A stretch of DNA of 64,000 nucleotides from Pseudomonas sp. ACN8 (GCF_002303925.1 NZ_MRCS01000003.1:124001-188000); one strand, 5' to 3'; positions 17,338-27,543 are shown, counted from the stretch's first letter. The notes: generated by a model from the sequence alone, not told the origin. Program-made: numbers and translations.

Positions 17338-19001
17338 TCGCCCTGCTCCGCCCATTGCACGTAACAGACGGCGATGGGCATCTGGTGTTCATGGCAGAAC
17401 TCCAACCAGCGCAGCTGGTTGTCCTGCAGGCGATCGCCCGGGCCTTTGACTTCGATCATGCGGTAGGTCTTTTGCTGCGGCCAGAACTGGATCAGGTCCG
17501 GCATGCCGGCGCGATTGGCCCTGATGTCCAGCAAGAGGCGATTGAACCAGTGCTTGAGGTGCTCGGCCGGGAGGCAATCGAGGGCTTGCTCCAGCAACGC
17601 TTCGCTGAGCACGCTCCAGAACACGAACGGCGACTGCACGCCCCACTTGGCGGCATAACGTTCGCGGATGGTCTGCCGGTAGCGCCCGTCGTCGAGTTCG
17701 GCCAGGCAAGCCTGAAACAGTTCGGCCCGGCGGACCTGGAAGTCTTCGCTGAGCAGATCCACCGGCCCGCGCTGGAACGGGTGAAAAAACGCACCCGGCA
17801 AAGGCGCGAAAATCGCCGGCCAGCACAGCAGGCCAAACAGTGAATTGACCAGGCTGTTTTCGACGTAGTGCACCGGCGCCGACTCTTGCGCAAGGTGTGC
17901 CTGAACGTAGAACTCCACCGATAACGCAGGGTCTGTCCGGGGTAATTGCAGGTCCAGACGCTGCATTTCCCGAGGCGCTGCCCGCTTGATGGGCGGCCCG
18001 CCAAGCTTGCGCCGCAGGCGTGGCAGCACGCGGAGCAACTGCTGGTGTTCGGCGGCGCTTTCCGGTGCCTGTTCGGCCTGCTCGGCCAGGTCCATGGCCT
18101 GCTCGAACTGGCCGCTGCGTTCCAGCACGCGGATGAGCCGCGCCCGCGCGCCGGGATAAGCGCATTCGCGGTACAGGCTCAGGGCCATGGAGAAATCCGC
18201 GATGCGTTCGCAGTACTGGGCCATCTGGAACAGCAGCTTGCCGCGCCGGCGTTGCAACCACGGATTGTCCAGCGCCAGGCTCTTGATCCGTTCGGCCACC
18301 TCTTCCAGCGCTTCACCGGCCTCGAATTGTTGCTGGTACCCGTGCAGGAGGATGCAGGCATCCACGTCTTCGCGGCTGCGCAAGCCACGGGATTCGGCGC
18401 AGAATTCGACTTTTTCGTAGGTGTAGATACCGAGGTCGGCCAACACGAACTCCGACCAGTCCTGATACAGGTTGCCGAAAAACATCAGGCGCAGGCGATC
18501 GCACAATTGCATGATGGTCAGACTGAACAGACGCTCGTCCAGGGTCGGGCACCAATCATTGAAGCTTTGCACTTGGGGAAACTGTTCGCACAGCGCCGGC
18601 AACCAATCGGCTTTCTTGCCTCTGGGTTGATCGATCGCCGGGCCAAAGGCCTGGAGGACTTCCCCCTTGAGCAGCACCTCAAACAGCGCTTCGACCGCCA
18701 ATGGCATTTGCTCATCGACCCAACCAAGCGCTAACAGCGGCCCGACGGCGCTGCCGGTATCGCCGATTTCCTCGTAATGCAGTTTGCTCGCCCTGAAATG
18801 AACGCCCTTGCGCATGACCATTCTGACCAGCAGTGCCTGCGATTCACGGGGCAACCGCTTAAACTCATTAATGAAACGCAGTTCGTCGACGCTCAGCACA
18901 TCGGCAAAGCGCTGCTCAAGCCAATCAAGCACTTGCATGAAGTTGTTCAAGTAGTAGAACGGATCGTCGAGGGGATTTGCGGTCACTGGAAAATGGGCCA
19001 T
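17334..19001 (-). CDS. FAN1-type VRR-NUC nuclease
   Basis: A 555-residue structure-specific nuclease of the FAN1 family. The C-terminal VRR-NUC core is clear: GMPDLIQFW with Asp502, then IEVKGPGDRLQDNQLRWLEF with Glu517, Lys519 and Gln529. The long N-terminal part (with NNFMQVLDWLEQRF near residue 20 and TPR-like helices around 250-330) matches bacterial FAN1 proteins such as that of P. aeruginosa, which are near 560 residues. FAN1 cuts 5' flaps in steps and unhooks interstrand crosslinks. It overlaps the following helicase gene by four bases, so the two are probably made together. Family assignment is by motif and length. Confidence 0.88.
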   Translation of the reverse strand: MAHFPVTANPLDDPFYYLNNFMQVLDWLEQRFADVLSVDELRFINEFKRLPRESQALLVRMVMRKGVHFRASKLHYEEIGDTGSAVGPLLALGWVDEQMPLAVEALFEVLLKGEVLQAFGPAIDQPRGKKADWLPALCEQFPQVQSFNDWCPTLDERLFSLTIMQLCDRLRLMFFGNLYQDWSEFVLADLGIYTYEKVEFCAESRGLRSREDVDACILLHGYQQQFEAGEALEEVAERIKSLALDNPWLQRRRGKLLFQMAQYCERIADFSMALSLYRECAYPGARARLIRVLERSGQFEQAMDLAEQAEQAPESAAEHQQLLRVLPRLRRKLGGPPIKRAAPREMQRLDLQLPRTDPALSVEFYVQAHLAQESAPVHYVENSLVNSLFGLLCWPAIFAPLPGAFFHPFQRGPVDLLSEDFQVRRAELFQACLAELDDGRYRQTIRERYAAKWGVQSPFVFWSVLSEALLEQALDCLPAEHLKHWFNRLLLDIRANRAGMPDLIQFWPQQKTYRMIEVKGPGDRLQDNQLRWLEFCHEHQMPIAVCYVQWAEQGD

Positions 19002-19197
19002 GGCGATAGATACTGGTTATGCATACAGATACCAGTTCCACGCCTCGTGGCGCAATCGGAAAAGGATAAATGGCGGCGCAATACGGATTTTTCCCAAGGC
19101 AGTAGAACTTTCTGCCCCCTGGCGGCACCAACCGCCATAGAGGTGCAGTGACAGCCTCGGGCTGGTGGCGCTGCTTTAAACGAACGGGAGGTTGATC

Positions 19198-19425
19198 ATG
19201 GACATCAAGACATTGGGCTTGCCCCTGGCTGTAGCGGCCCTGCTGGCGCTGAGCGGTTGCTCTACGCAAACGGTGGTGACGCTGCAGAACGGCACTCAAT
19301 ACCTGACCAAAGACATGCCGAAGACCAAAACCAAGGACGGATTCTTTGAGTTTGAGGACATTTCGGGGGCGATGGTGAAAGTCAGGGCCGATGAAGTGGC
19401 GACGATTCGCGAAGAAGAAGACTGA
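19198..19425 (+). CDS. YgdI/YgdR-family small lipoprotein
   Basis: A 75-residue lipoprotein. The lipobox LALSGC places the lipidated Cys at residue 21 after a hydrophobic helix. The mature part is the compact YgdI/YgdR (DUF903) SH3-like fold, with VTLQNG, KTKDGFFEFED and RADEVATI. GGGAGG lies six bases before the ATG. Family members are abundant outer-membrane-attached proteins of unknown function. It stands alone on the plus strand, next to a second envelope gene. Confidence 0.87.
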   Translation: MDIKTLGLPLAVAALLALSGCSTQTVVTLQNGTQYLTKDMPKTKTKDGFFEFEDISGAMVKVRADEVATIREEED

Positions 19426-19562
19426 CGTTTCTCCTGGCACGATGTGGCAGGTTTCGAGCACTGCTTTACACTCGATAGACCCCGTGCGACCGAATGACTG
19501 TGCAACGCTTCGACACAGGCGTTGCAATACGGGCATCACGCAAAGACTCAGGTGACGCCGAA

Positions 19563-20234
19563 ATGAAAATGGTCATGCCACTTCTGGCCTCTGTGCTCGC
19601 CGTCAGCACGTGCGTGACGGCGAGCCTGTGTGACGCCGCCACAAAGGCAAAACCAAAGCCTTTGCCAACGTACAAAACCAGTTTCGATTGCGCCACGCCC
19701 CAGGCATCCGCCGAAAAGCTTATCTGTCACGACCCTCAACTGGCGCGCATGGACCTGGAACTCGATCGCCTTTATCTCCTGGCGCTCAGCGACGACCATT
19801 CAGTGCCGCGCCCGAATAAAGTCGAGATCGATCAGCGGTTCTGGATTGAGTCCCGTAACCAGTGTGGTGGCGGGGCTCAAGCCAGGGCGTGCGTCGTGCG
19901 AAGTTATGCCGAGCGTGCGTTCCAACTGCGCCAGGGTTCGGCCATTGCCAGAACCAAGGACCCCAGCAGGCTCACGGAAGGCCCATTGGCTTATCGTTGC
20001 GCAGGGTTTAACGCATTGGTCGCCGCGACCTTCTTTACCGTCGAACCGGGCGTGGTGTTCCTGAAATGGGCCAACACCTCGGTGACGCTGGATCAGGTGC
20101 CCGACAATTCCGGAACCCGGTACACGGGCAAGGATTACAAAGGCAGCTACAGCTTCTGGCAAATCGACGATGACGTGTTTTTCCAGATACCCGGCTCAGG
20201 CCAGATGAGTTGTGCAGCCGAGCCGGTCGGCTGA
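19563..20234 (+). CDS. LprI-MliC two-domain lysozyme-inhibitor-like protein
   Basis: A 223-residue exported protein. The ATG at 19563 opens a signal peptide (VMPLLASVLAVSTCVTAS) ending near residue 22; an upstream ATG at 19494 would add 23 residues with no signal. Residues about 40-120 resemble the LprI N-terminal (DUF1311) domain, with FDCATPQASAEKLICHDPQL, the second cysteine pair CGGG...ACV and YAERAFQLR. Residues about 145-223 look like MliC, with YRCAGFNALVAATFF, DNSGTRYTGKDY, FWQIDDDVFF and a final Cys in QMSCAAEP. Both domain types inhibit or bind lysozyme in other proteins, so a periplasmic defence role is inferred. There is no convincing lipobox, so the protein may be soluble. Confidence 0.82.
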   Translation: MKMVMPLLASVLAVSTCVTASLCDAATKAKPKPLPTYKTSFDCATPQASAEKLICHDPQLARMDLELDRLYLLALSDDHSVPRPNKVEIDQRFWIESRNQCGGGAQARACVVRSYAERAFQLRQGSAIARTKDPSRLTEGPLAYRCAGFNALVAATFFTVEPGVVFLKWANTSVTLDQVPDNSGTRYTGKDYKGSYSFWQIDDDVFFQIPGSGQMSCAAEPVG

Positions 20235-20279
20235 AGACGATGGCATCGGGACGTCCTGTCCCGATGGCCGCTCCCCGCT

Positions 20280-21410
<1,131 letters not shown>

Positions 21411-21440
21411 TCAGCTTTCAAATTTCAAAGAATTGAATAT

Positions 21441-21782
21441 TCAGAAAATCAGAACGTAGGTCTTGCGCACGGTTTCCTGGATGTCCCAGATGCCGAGGCT
21501 GTTGGCCGGCAACATCAGTGCGTCGCCGGCGTCTATGTGCAGGGGCTCGCCACCGTCCGGGGTGAAGGTGCAGCGGCCCTGGATGAAGTGACAGAATTCC
21601 TGGGCGACGATCTGCCGCCGCCAGCGTCCCGGGGTGCATTCCCAGACGCCGGTCTCGACACCGTCATCGCGTTCGACGCTGGTGGTCGAAGCCACGGCCA
21701 CCGGGGTACCCAGGGGCACGGCGACCGGATTGGATTCGTCCAGTTTCAGGGTTGCGGTGTTCTTGAAGTGCGTGATGCTCAT
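21441..21782 (-). CDS. Small cupin protein (Cupin_3-like)
   Basis: A 113-residue single-domain cupin. The ATG at 21782 follows AGGT. The RWRRQIVAQEFCHFIQGRCT and PLHIDAGDALMLPANSLGIW segments are the two conserved cupin motifs as found in the DUF861/Cupin_3 group. Only one clear metal-type residue set is visible, so catalysis is doubtful. Such genes commonly accompany amine or ureide catabolic enzymes. It lies between the binding-protein gene (75 bases) and the oxidase gene (28 bases) on the same strand, so it is probably co-expressed. Function is not known. Confidence 0.8.
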   Translation of the reverse strand: MSITHFKNTATLKLDESNPVAVPLGTPVAVASTTSVERDDGVETGVWECTPGRWRRQIVAQEFCHFIQGRCTFTPDGGEPLHIDAGDALMLPANSLGIWDIQETVRKTYVLIF

Positions 21783-21810
21783 GGGAATACCTGTCGATGT
21801 AGAAGCGCGT

Positions 21811-23217
21811 TTAGTGCATGAAACCTTCCATGAAACCAGCCACCCCGCTGGCCAGCTTGCGCCGCCAGGGCGCAGTGGCCGGGTTGGCCAGGGTCTGGTC
21901 CTCATGGACAAAGCTGCGGATGATCGCGTTGTAGCCGAGCCAGCGGATCGGCTCCGGCTCCCAGGCCCGAAGTGCATCGAGGCCGCGCTGGGGGATGACC
22001 CACGGTTGGCGCACCAGATCGGTGTCGCGCCCCAGGATCAGGTCGGCCAGCGTGCGACCTCCCAGGTTGCTAACGCCGACGCCCTCCCCGCCATAGCCGC
22101 CAGACAGGGCAATGCCGTTGGCCCGATCGCAAAGCATGTGCGGCTGGAAATGCCGGGACATACCCAGGTTGCCGCCCCAGGAATGGGTGATCTGCACGTT
22201 CTTCAACTGCGGGAACAATTCGCCGAACAAGTAGCGCCGCAGCTGTATTTCGTCAGAGGTCAGGTTGAAGTCGTGCCGCAGCTTTCCGGCGAACTGATAG
22301 CCGCCTCGGGCGCCAAAGATCAATCGGTTGTCGGCGGTGCGCTGACCGTAGGTGACCTGGCGACTGGCCTCGCTGAACGCCTGGCCACGACTCAGGCCGA
22401 TCTCGTCCCAGGTGGCCGCCGACAAGGGCTCGGTCGCGACGATGAGGCTTTGCACCGGCATCTGGTAACACCCCAATGGCGGCAGCGTCACGGAGTAGCC
22501 TTCTACCGCCGGCACCACCCAGCGACAGCGCACCGAAGCTTTGGCCGTGCGCAGACTGCCGGACTGCCAATGGGTGACCGCGCTGTTTTCGTAGATTCTG
22601 ACGCCCAGGCGCTCCACCGCCCGGGCCAGCCCCCGTACCAGCCTGGCCGGGTGAATGGTCGCTACGTGCGGCGCGTAGATGCCGCCGTAAGGTTTGGCGA
22701 CACGAATCTGTTGCGCCAGTTGTTCCGGGTTCAGCCAGCGATAGTGGCTGTCGTTGAGCCCCTGGCGATGAAGATCGTCCAGATAGTGACGCAGGCTGGC
22801 CTCCTGTTCCGGATAGCGTGCTGCGCAATACAGCACGCCGCCTTTACGGTAATCACAGTCGATCCCCTCGCGTTCGAGGACGATCTCCACTTCATCCGGA
22901 ATGCTGTGCAACAGATCATAAGAGGTGCGGCGATCTTCGGCCGGCAGATTGGCCAGCAGGCGATCTTCACCCAGCAAATTGCCCATCAGCCAGCCACCAT
23001 TGCGCCCCGACGCGCCGAAACCAGCGGTTTGCGCTTCGACGATGGCGATGCTCAAATCAGGTTTGTGCTGTTTGAGGTAGTACGCGGTCCAGAGCCCGGT
23101 GTAGCCCGCGCCGATGATCGCCACGTCGACATCCAGGTCCCGCTCCAGCGCCGGACGCGCCAATAGCGGCTCGTCGAGCTGGTCCATCCACAAACTGATA
23201 GTGCGCCACGCCGGCAT
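21811..23217 (-). CDS. FAD-dependent oxidase, PuuB/gamma-glutamylputrescine oxidase-like
   Basis: A 468-residue DAO-family flavoprotein. I chose the ATG at 23217, which has GGAG six bases upstream; a GTG 15 bases earlier is also open. The dinucleotide-binding loop is DVAIIGAGYTGLWTAYYL (about 31-48), followed by FGASGRNGGWLMG, typical of PuuB-type enzymes. The C-terminal part has SGGYGGEGVGVSNLGGRTLA. PuuB oxidises gamma-glutamyl-putrescine in polyamine breakdown, and the PotF-like neighbour supports an amine substrate, but other DAO members act on sarcosine or glycine, so the exact substrate is open. It belongs to the same cluster as the cupin and binding protein. Confidence 0.82.
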   Translation of the reverse strand: MPAWRTISLWMDQLDEPLLARPALERDLDVDVAIIGAGYTGLWTAYYLKQHKPDLSIAIVEAQTAGFGASGRNGGWLMGNLLGEDRLLANLPAEDRRTSYDLLHSIPDEVEIVLEREGIDCDYRKGGVLYCAARYPEQEASLRHYLDDLHRQGLNDSHYRWLNPEQLAQQIRVAKPYGGIYAPHVATIHPARLVRGLARAVERLGVRIYENSAVTHWQSGSLRTAKASVRCRWVVPAVEGYSVTLPPLGCYQMPVQSLIVATEPLSAATWDEIGLSRGQAFSEASRQVTYGQRTADNRLIFGARGGYQFAGKLRHDFNLTSDEIQLRRYLFGELFPQLKNVQITHSWGGNLGMSRHFQPHMLCDRANGIALSGGYGGEGVGVSNLGGRTLADLILGRDTDLVRQPWVIPQRGLDALRAWEPEPIRWLGYNAIIRSFVHEDQTLANPATAPWRRKLASGVAGFMEGFMH

Positions 23218-23267
23218 GCAAGACTCCGCCACTCAAACTTCGATGGCGTCGATCCTAGTGCGTGGGC

Positions 23268-24083
23268 TCAGGCGCTGTCTTGCGCGCGTGCACGCAAAGA
23301 AATTTGTTTGACGTAGGCCTTGGGGGACTGGCCGGTGTGCTGGCGGAAACAGCTGTAGAACGCCGACAGCGAATTGAATCCGGCGGCGAAGGCCAGTTCG
23401 TCGATACGCACGGGTGGTGTCGCGGCATCCAGCGCTGCAAGCAAATGTTGCAGGCGCGCCTGGTTGACGTAGCGGTAGAAGCTCTGGCCCAGCACCTGGT
23501 TCAACAGGTAGGAAATCTGGTTGCGGCTGTAGCCACACTCTTTCGCCACCCGTTGCAGATCGAGCTCCGGGTCCAGATAAGGCTGTTGACCCTGGAAATA
23601 CTGCTGCAGGTCATCGGCCATGAAGCTCAACTGGCGCGGCGACAGGCCGAGTCGGCTGACCGCCGGGCGCTGGTTGCCGGACGTTTTGCTGCCGGGTTGC
23701 TCGTGCACCAATGACGCATATTCATTGACCCGCCAGATCAGCCCGTCCTTGACGGTGATCGCTTCGCTGGCGCGGAACGACACCAGTCCTTCACCGCCGC
23801 GCAGGGTGATGCGGTACTGAATGAACGCCGTGTTGCCGTCCAGTCGAATGCGGTCGGAATGCTCCAGCGCCTCATCCGGATCCCGGGGCATGCTGTTGCG
23901 TACGTACTCGCGCAATTCGGCCAGGCCCATGATTTTGTTCTGGAAGAAATCGTTGTACTGGACTTCAGGGTGATAGAGCGACATGACGCCGTCCAGATCC
24001 CGGTGCTTCCAGCGCAAGTGATAGCGCATGACCGTCTCGCCCGTGACCTGGGTTTGCAGCGGGCCATCATCATCGGCGTGCAT
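23268..24083 (-). CDS. AraC-family regulator with N-terminal NTF2/SnoaL-like domain
   Basis: A 271-residue regulator. From ATG 24083, residues about 10-120 show the SnoaL/NTF2-like fold pattern (RWKHRDLDGVMSLYHPEVQY, FQNKIMGLAELREYVRNSMP, LIWRVNEYASLVHEQ). Residues about 165-265 hold a standard AraC double HTH with RVAKECGYSRNQISYLLNQV and ELAFAAGFNSLSAFYSCFRQ ending HTGQSPKAYVKQ. An upstream start at 24137 is possible. NTF2-like folds bind small ligands or dimerise, so this may be the sensor for a polyamine or its breakdown product. It precedes the oxidase gene by 50 bases on the same strand and probably controls the cluster, including itself. Confidence 0.84.
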   Translation of the reverse strand: MHADDDGPLQTQVTGETVMRYHLRWKHRDLDGVMSLYHPEVQYNDFFQNKIMGLAELREYVRNSMPRDPDEALEHSDRIRLDGNTAFIQYRITLRGGEGLVSFRASEAITVKDGLIWRVNEYASLVHEQPGSKTSGNQRPAVSRLGLSPRQLSFMADDLQQYFQGQQPYLDPELDLQRVAKECGYSRNQISYLLNQVLGQSFYRYVNQARLQHLLAALDAATPPVRIDELAFAAGFNSLSAFYSCFRQHTGQSPKAYVKQISLRARAQDSA

Positions 24084-24349
24084 TGAACATCTCGACGGCA
24101 AAAGACCGAGCTTGCCCAACTTGCGCGTTGTCTTCAACGACTAAACCGAGGGTGACGGGTGCCGGCAAATGGTCGATAAGCGTGAGCTGGATCAAAAAAA
24201 ACGTTGGCAATCGCCAAACAACCTGAAAACTCCACATTATTTTCACATCCGGGTGCTACTTTTAAAAACTGTCACTGGTTGAACCAATGAAGGTTCTTCC
24301 CTCCTACCATGAGCTAACGGACGCGCTCGATAATGAAGGCGGGCAACAC

Positions 24350-24622
24350 ATGAATAAAGGGTTCAGTAAGGTCACGTTTCCAAACGCCTGCCAGCTGATG
24401 CGCTGGCATTTTCATCCCATGGGTTTCGAGGCGAGCATGGACGCGCCGGGCAGCATGATTGCCCGTCTTTTTGATCGTGCCACTGGCGAGACCATGATCG
24501 CCATTGCCGGCATTCCGTGCGCCACCGTCATGAATGCCGCGGATGTAGAACTGATAATTGAAGCGGTGGAGGATGAACTTGAAGCCTTCGTACCCCCTCA
24601 AGCCCTCCGGAGTTATGCCTGA
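24350..24622 (+). CDS. DUF1652-family small protein
   Basis: A 90-residue protein resembling the DUF1652 family, which as far as I know is found mainly in Pseudomonas. The pattern FPNACQLMRWHFHPMGFEAS, DAPGSMIARLFDRATGETMI and IAGIPCATVMNAADVE fits it. The ATG at 24350 follows GAAGGCGGG; an ATG at 24287 would add 21 residues. The function is unknown. A clean Rho-independent terminator follows the stop codon, so it is transcribed alone. Confidence 0.8.
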   Translation: MNKGFSKVTFPNACQLMRWHFHPMGFEASMDAPGSMIARLFDRATGETMIAIAGIPCATVMNAADVELIIEAVEDELEAFVPPQALRSYA

Positions 24623-24635
24623 AGGCTCAGATGTT

Positions 24636-24664
24636 AAAAAAGCCCACTTCAAGTGGGCTTTTTG
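24636..24664 (+). terminator. Rho-independent terminator after the DUF1652 gene
   Basis: AAAAAAGCCCACTT, a two-base loop, then AAGTGGGCTTTTTTGT: a strong eight-base stem followed by a run of T, 13 bases after the stop codon. Confidence 0.93.
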
Positions 24665-24684
24665 TTGAGCGCTGTTCCCTGTAC

Positions 24685-24786
24685 CTGTAGGAGCGAGCTT
24701 GCTCGCGATGAATTTGAGGGCGCCGCGTTCAATCAGACCACCCGCGTTATCGTTAACGACCATCGCGAGCGAGTTCGCTCCTACAG
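24685..24786. repeat. REPIN
   Basis: CTGTAGGAGCGAGCTTGCTC at the left and its complement at the right (GAGCGAGTTCGCTCCTACAG, one arm with a mismatch) enclose a spacer ending GCGTTATCGTTAACGACCAT. That spacer is the complement of the one seen at 1150. It fills the gap between the DUF1652 terminator and the UvrD-like gene. Confidence 0.9.
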
Positions 24787-24789
24787 AAG

Positions 24790-27264
24790 TCAGGCGGTGG
24801 TTTGGCTTTTACGATGATCGACAAAGAACGCCTTGCCCTTGCCGATCCGGTCAGAGGCCTTGGGCATGTTCGCGGCCTGGGTGTCCTGTGCATCGACGTA
24901 CCAGTAGCAATGGCTGACAGCGCGGGTAATACCCACGTAGGCCAGCCGCAGGATCTCGTCCTTCTGGGCGTTGTCGTAGGGTTCGCTGTCACCGGCCTTG
25001 CCCAGGCCCGCCATCCGGTAAACCTGATTCTTGTAAGGCGAGCTGGTCAGATGCTGGCAGTCGCCCAACAAAAACACCGCATCGGCCTGGAGGCCCTTGG
25101 CGCTGTGATAGGTCAGTTGCTTGAGCCTGCGAGCCTCATGCGGCAAGCTAGAATCAACATTAAGTACAGACTGAATATGCTCTTCTATCAATAACTTATC
25201 GCTACTTTTTCGATAAAGCATCAAGATCGAATCGCCCTTTCGGTAATGCTCCATCAGGCGCTGGGCCATGCCCTGGTCATCACGATCGAGGACGTTCACT
25301 GGCAGCAATGCCTTGGGTTCACCGCTGGCCTTGGCTTTCTTCCCGGCAATCGCCGGTGCTGCGCGCACGATGTGCTCGGCGGCATCGATGATGTGCTGGT
25401 GGCTGCGGTAGTTGTCGCTGAGCATGACCTTGGTGGTGCTCGAGGACGGGAACTCCTTGTTGAACTCCATGAAGTAGCTCGGCGAACTGCCGCGCCAACC
25501 ATAGATGGACTGCCAGTCATCGCCCACACAGAGCAGCGAGGAACGCTGGGCGCCGCGCCCGACATGCATGGCCGGCCCGCGACTGCGGATCTCTGCCAGG
25601 CTGGCCCTGATCCAGGAGACGATCTGCGGCGAGACATCCTGGAATTCGTCGATCATCAGGTGTGACAGCGGCCGCAGCAGCTCATCGCCGAGTAGCTTGA
25701 GGTTCTGCGGCGAATGCTCGCTGAACAGAGCGAACATCCGGTTGTAGGTCATGATCGGCGGTTTCTGATCCAGCAAGTGATCTTCCAGCGCCCGCCAGTA
25801 AAGGCTCAAGGCCTCGAAGAAGAACCGGTCGGGATCGTCCTTGGCGAAACTCATCTGGCCGACGGCGCTCGGCACATCCAGCCCGAGGTTTTCGATGAAC
25901 CCGGCGGCGGCGACAAAGCAATCGAGCAGCGGCGCAGAAGCAAGCTCGCCCTTGACCTTGTAATCGAAGCCCGGCCCGGCACTGGCATCGCCAGCCAGTG
26001 AGGCCAGGACACGCTTGGATGACTCGTAACTATCCAGCCATATCAATGGTTTACGGCAGAATGCTTGAAACAGGGTGCGTTTGACTGCCCACTCTGCGCG
26101 TACCGACAGCTTGGCGTTGGGTCGCGTGACCTGCGGGTTTTCCCGAGGATCGAACCCCAGCACCACCCAGGCATCCAGGGACGGGATGTAGCCGTGACAA
26201 TGGAAGGTCGAACCGTTGATATCGAACGACTGGCGATTGGGTTCGATGCCCTTGATCGGCCAGGCACCGGCGCGAAACCACAGGTTCTCGATGGCGTCGC
26301 ACAGTTCTTCATCGCGTTTGGCCGCCAGTTCGGTAACGCCCATGCGTTTCTGTACATCCGGGTGATCGCGCTCCAGCTCCTTGAGTTGCAGGGCATGCCG
26401 GGACAATGGCTTGATCAGCTCGCGAAAACGCTCATTGTCACTGTGCAGACGGTGATAGCAGGCGTTGAGCTGTTGGCGTTGAGCGTCGTTGATACGCAGA
26501 TCGAATGGATTGCTGTCGACCTCCTCATCACCCTGTGCGGCCCGCAGGCTTAGATTTTCGAAAGCCTGCAAACGCTCGAAACCCGGAAGACTGCGCACCA
26601 TCGGCAGGATCCGCGAGTGGAAGGTGCGCACCAGATCCCGTGCCTCCTTGAAGCTGATCGCACGGCCCCAGAGCGCAAACAGTTCGATCAGCTTGTTGAT
26701 GAAGTCCTTGCGCGACTCGCGGGTGAAGGTCACCACCGTCATCGAACTCAGTTCAAAGCCCAGGTAATGAGTCAACAGCAAAATACGCAGCACCAGCGTG
26801 GTCGATTTGCCGGCTCCAGCGCCCGCGATCACCGAGGTGGACGGCGTATCGCTGAAGATCATCTTCCACTGTGCGGCGCTGGGTTGGGCATGGGTGGGCA
26901 ACAACCGGGCGACATCGGCCTTCATGCGTTTCTTCAACTCGGCGCTCAACGGCAGGCGCCAATCGTCGAACAGCAGGTCATCGACATTCGGCGGCCGGTG
27001 TTCGGTGCTGCGCGAGTCACGGATCAGCAAAACCTGTCGACCCTCCTCCAGCCCTTCGAGCTTGCCTTCCTTGTAGCCGTAATCGACCCCGGCGCTGTGA
27101 CCGCTGCGAAAACCGTCGGCCTGGCCATGCAACCACGACGCACGATGCTGTGCGTGCAGGCGGGTCAGGCTGTAGCCGAAGAATCGGGCGAGCCATCGCT
27201 TGATCAGCGGCATCTCGGCCAGGGGGCGAAGTTCAGGCGGAAGATCGGGGGTGTGTTGCGGCAC
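24790..27264 (-). CDS. UvrD/Rep-like SF1 helicase with long N-terminal extension
   Basis: An 824-residue ATP-dependent helicase of superfamily 1A. Walker A is GAGAGKST at 148-155. Later motifs are VTFTRESRKDF (Ia-like), LMIDEFQDVS (II), CVGDDWQSIYGWRGS (III), LSDNYRSH (IV) and TYHSAKGLQADAV with AYVGITRA (V and VI). The first 120 residues come before the helicase core and resemble no motif I know, but contain a repeated GYKEGKLEGLEEG-type helix that could mediate contacts. Helicase IV-like proteins have a comparable layout. It should unwind 3'-tailed DNA. The gene is alone, with a REPIN at its 3' end. Confidence 0.87.
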   Translation of the reverse strand: MPQHTPDLPPELRPLAEMPLIKRWLARFFGYSLTRLHAQHRASWLHGQADGFRSGHSAGVDYGYKEGKLEGLEEGRQVLLIRDSRSTEHRPPNVDDLLFDDWRLPLSAELKKRMKADVARLLPTHAQPSAAQWKMIFSDTPSTSVIAGAGAGKSTTLVLRILLLTHYLGFELSSMTVVTFTRESRKDFINKLIELFALWGRAISFKEARDLVRTFHSRILPMVRSLPGFERLQAFENLSLRAAQGDEEVDSNPFDLRINDAQRQQLNACYHRLHSDNERFRELIKPLSRHALQLKELERDHPDVQKRMGVTELAAKRDEELCDAIENLWFRAGAWPIKGIEPNRQSFDINGSTFHCHGYIPSLDAWVVLGFDPRENPQVTRPNAKLSVRAEWAVKRTLFQAFCRKPLIWLDSYESSKRVLASLAGDASAGPGFDYKVKGELASAPLLDCFVAAAGFIENLGLDVPSAVGQMSFAKDDPDRFFFEALSLYWRALEDHLLDQKPPIMTYNRMFALFSEHSPQNLKLLGDELLRPLSHLMIDEFQDVSPQIVSWIRASLAEIRSRGPAMHVGRGAQRSSLLCVGDDWQSIYGWRGSSPSYFMEFNKEFPSSSTTKVMLSDNYRSHQHIIDAAEHIVRAAPAIAGKKAKASGEPKALLPVNVLDRDDQGMAQRLMEHYRKGDSILMLYRKSSDKLLIEEHIQSVLNVDSSLPHEARRLKQLTYHSAKGLQADAVFLLGDCQHLTSSPYKNQVYRMAGLGKAGDSEPYDNAQKDEILRLAYVGITRAVSHCYWYVDAQDTQAANMPKASDRIGKGKAFFVDHRKSQTTA

Positions 27265-27543
27265 GCGGACTGACTCCAGGGTGTGAGGCTGTTGAGCGCT
27301 ATGGTGTCTGCATTTGCCGTCGAGTTCTAGTCAATTGCTTATCGCTCATTGGCTTATACGATGAAGTGAAGGCTGAATGAGAGCCTTTCGAGGTGATTTA
27401 ACATCAATTAATTCGATGGGAATGCGGCATTTTTTACGCTTTTTATCGATTGTTGCCTGTTGGATGATGGCCGTCATCACTCACCGGTCTCGCTTCGTGG
27501 CTCAGGCACCTGGCCCCATGACGAACCTTTTCTGGAGACGATC

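Noticed and set aside
17338..17355. ATG at 17355 as helicase start
   Set aside because: It lies inside the FAN1 gene and has no good ribosome site; the TTG at 17337 has GGAG and follows the family opening better. Kept only as an alternative.
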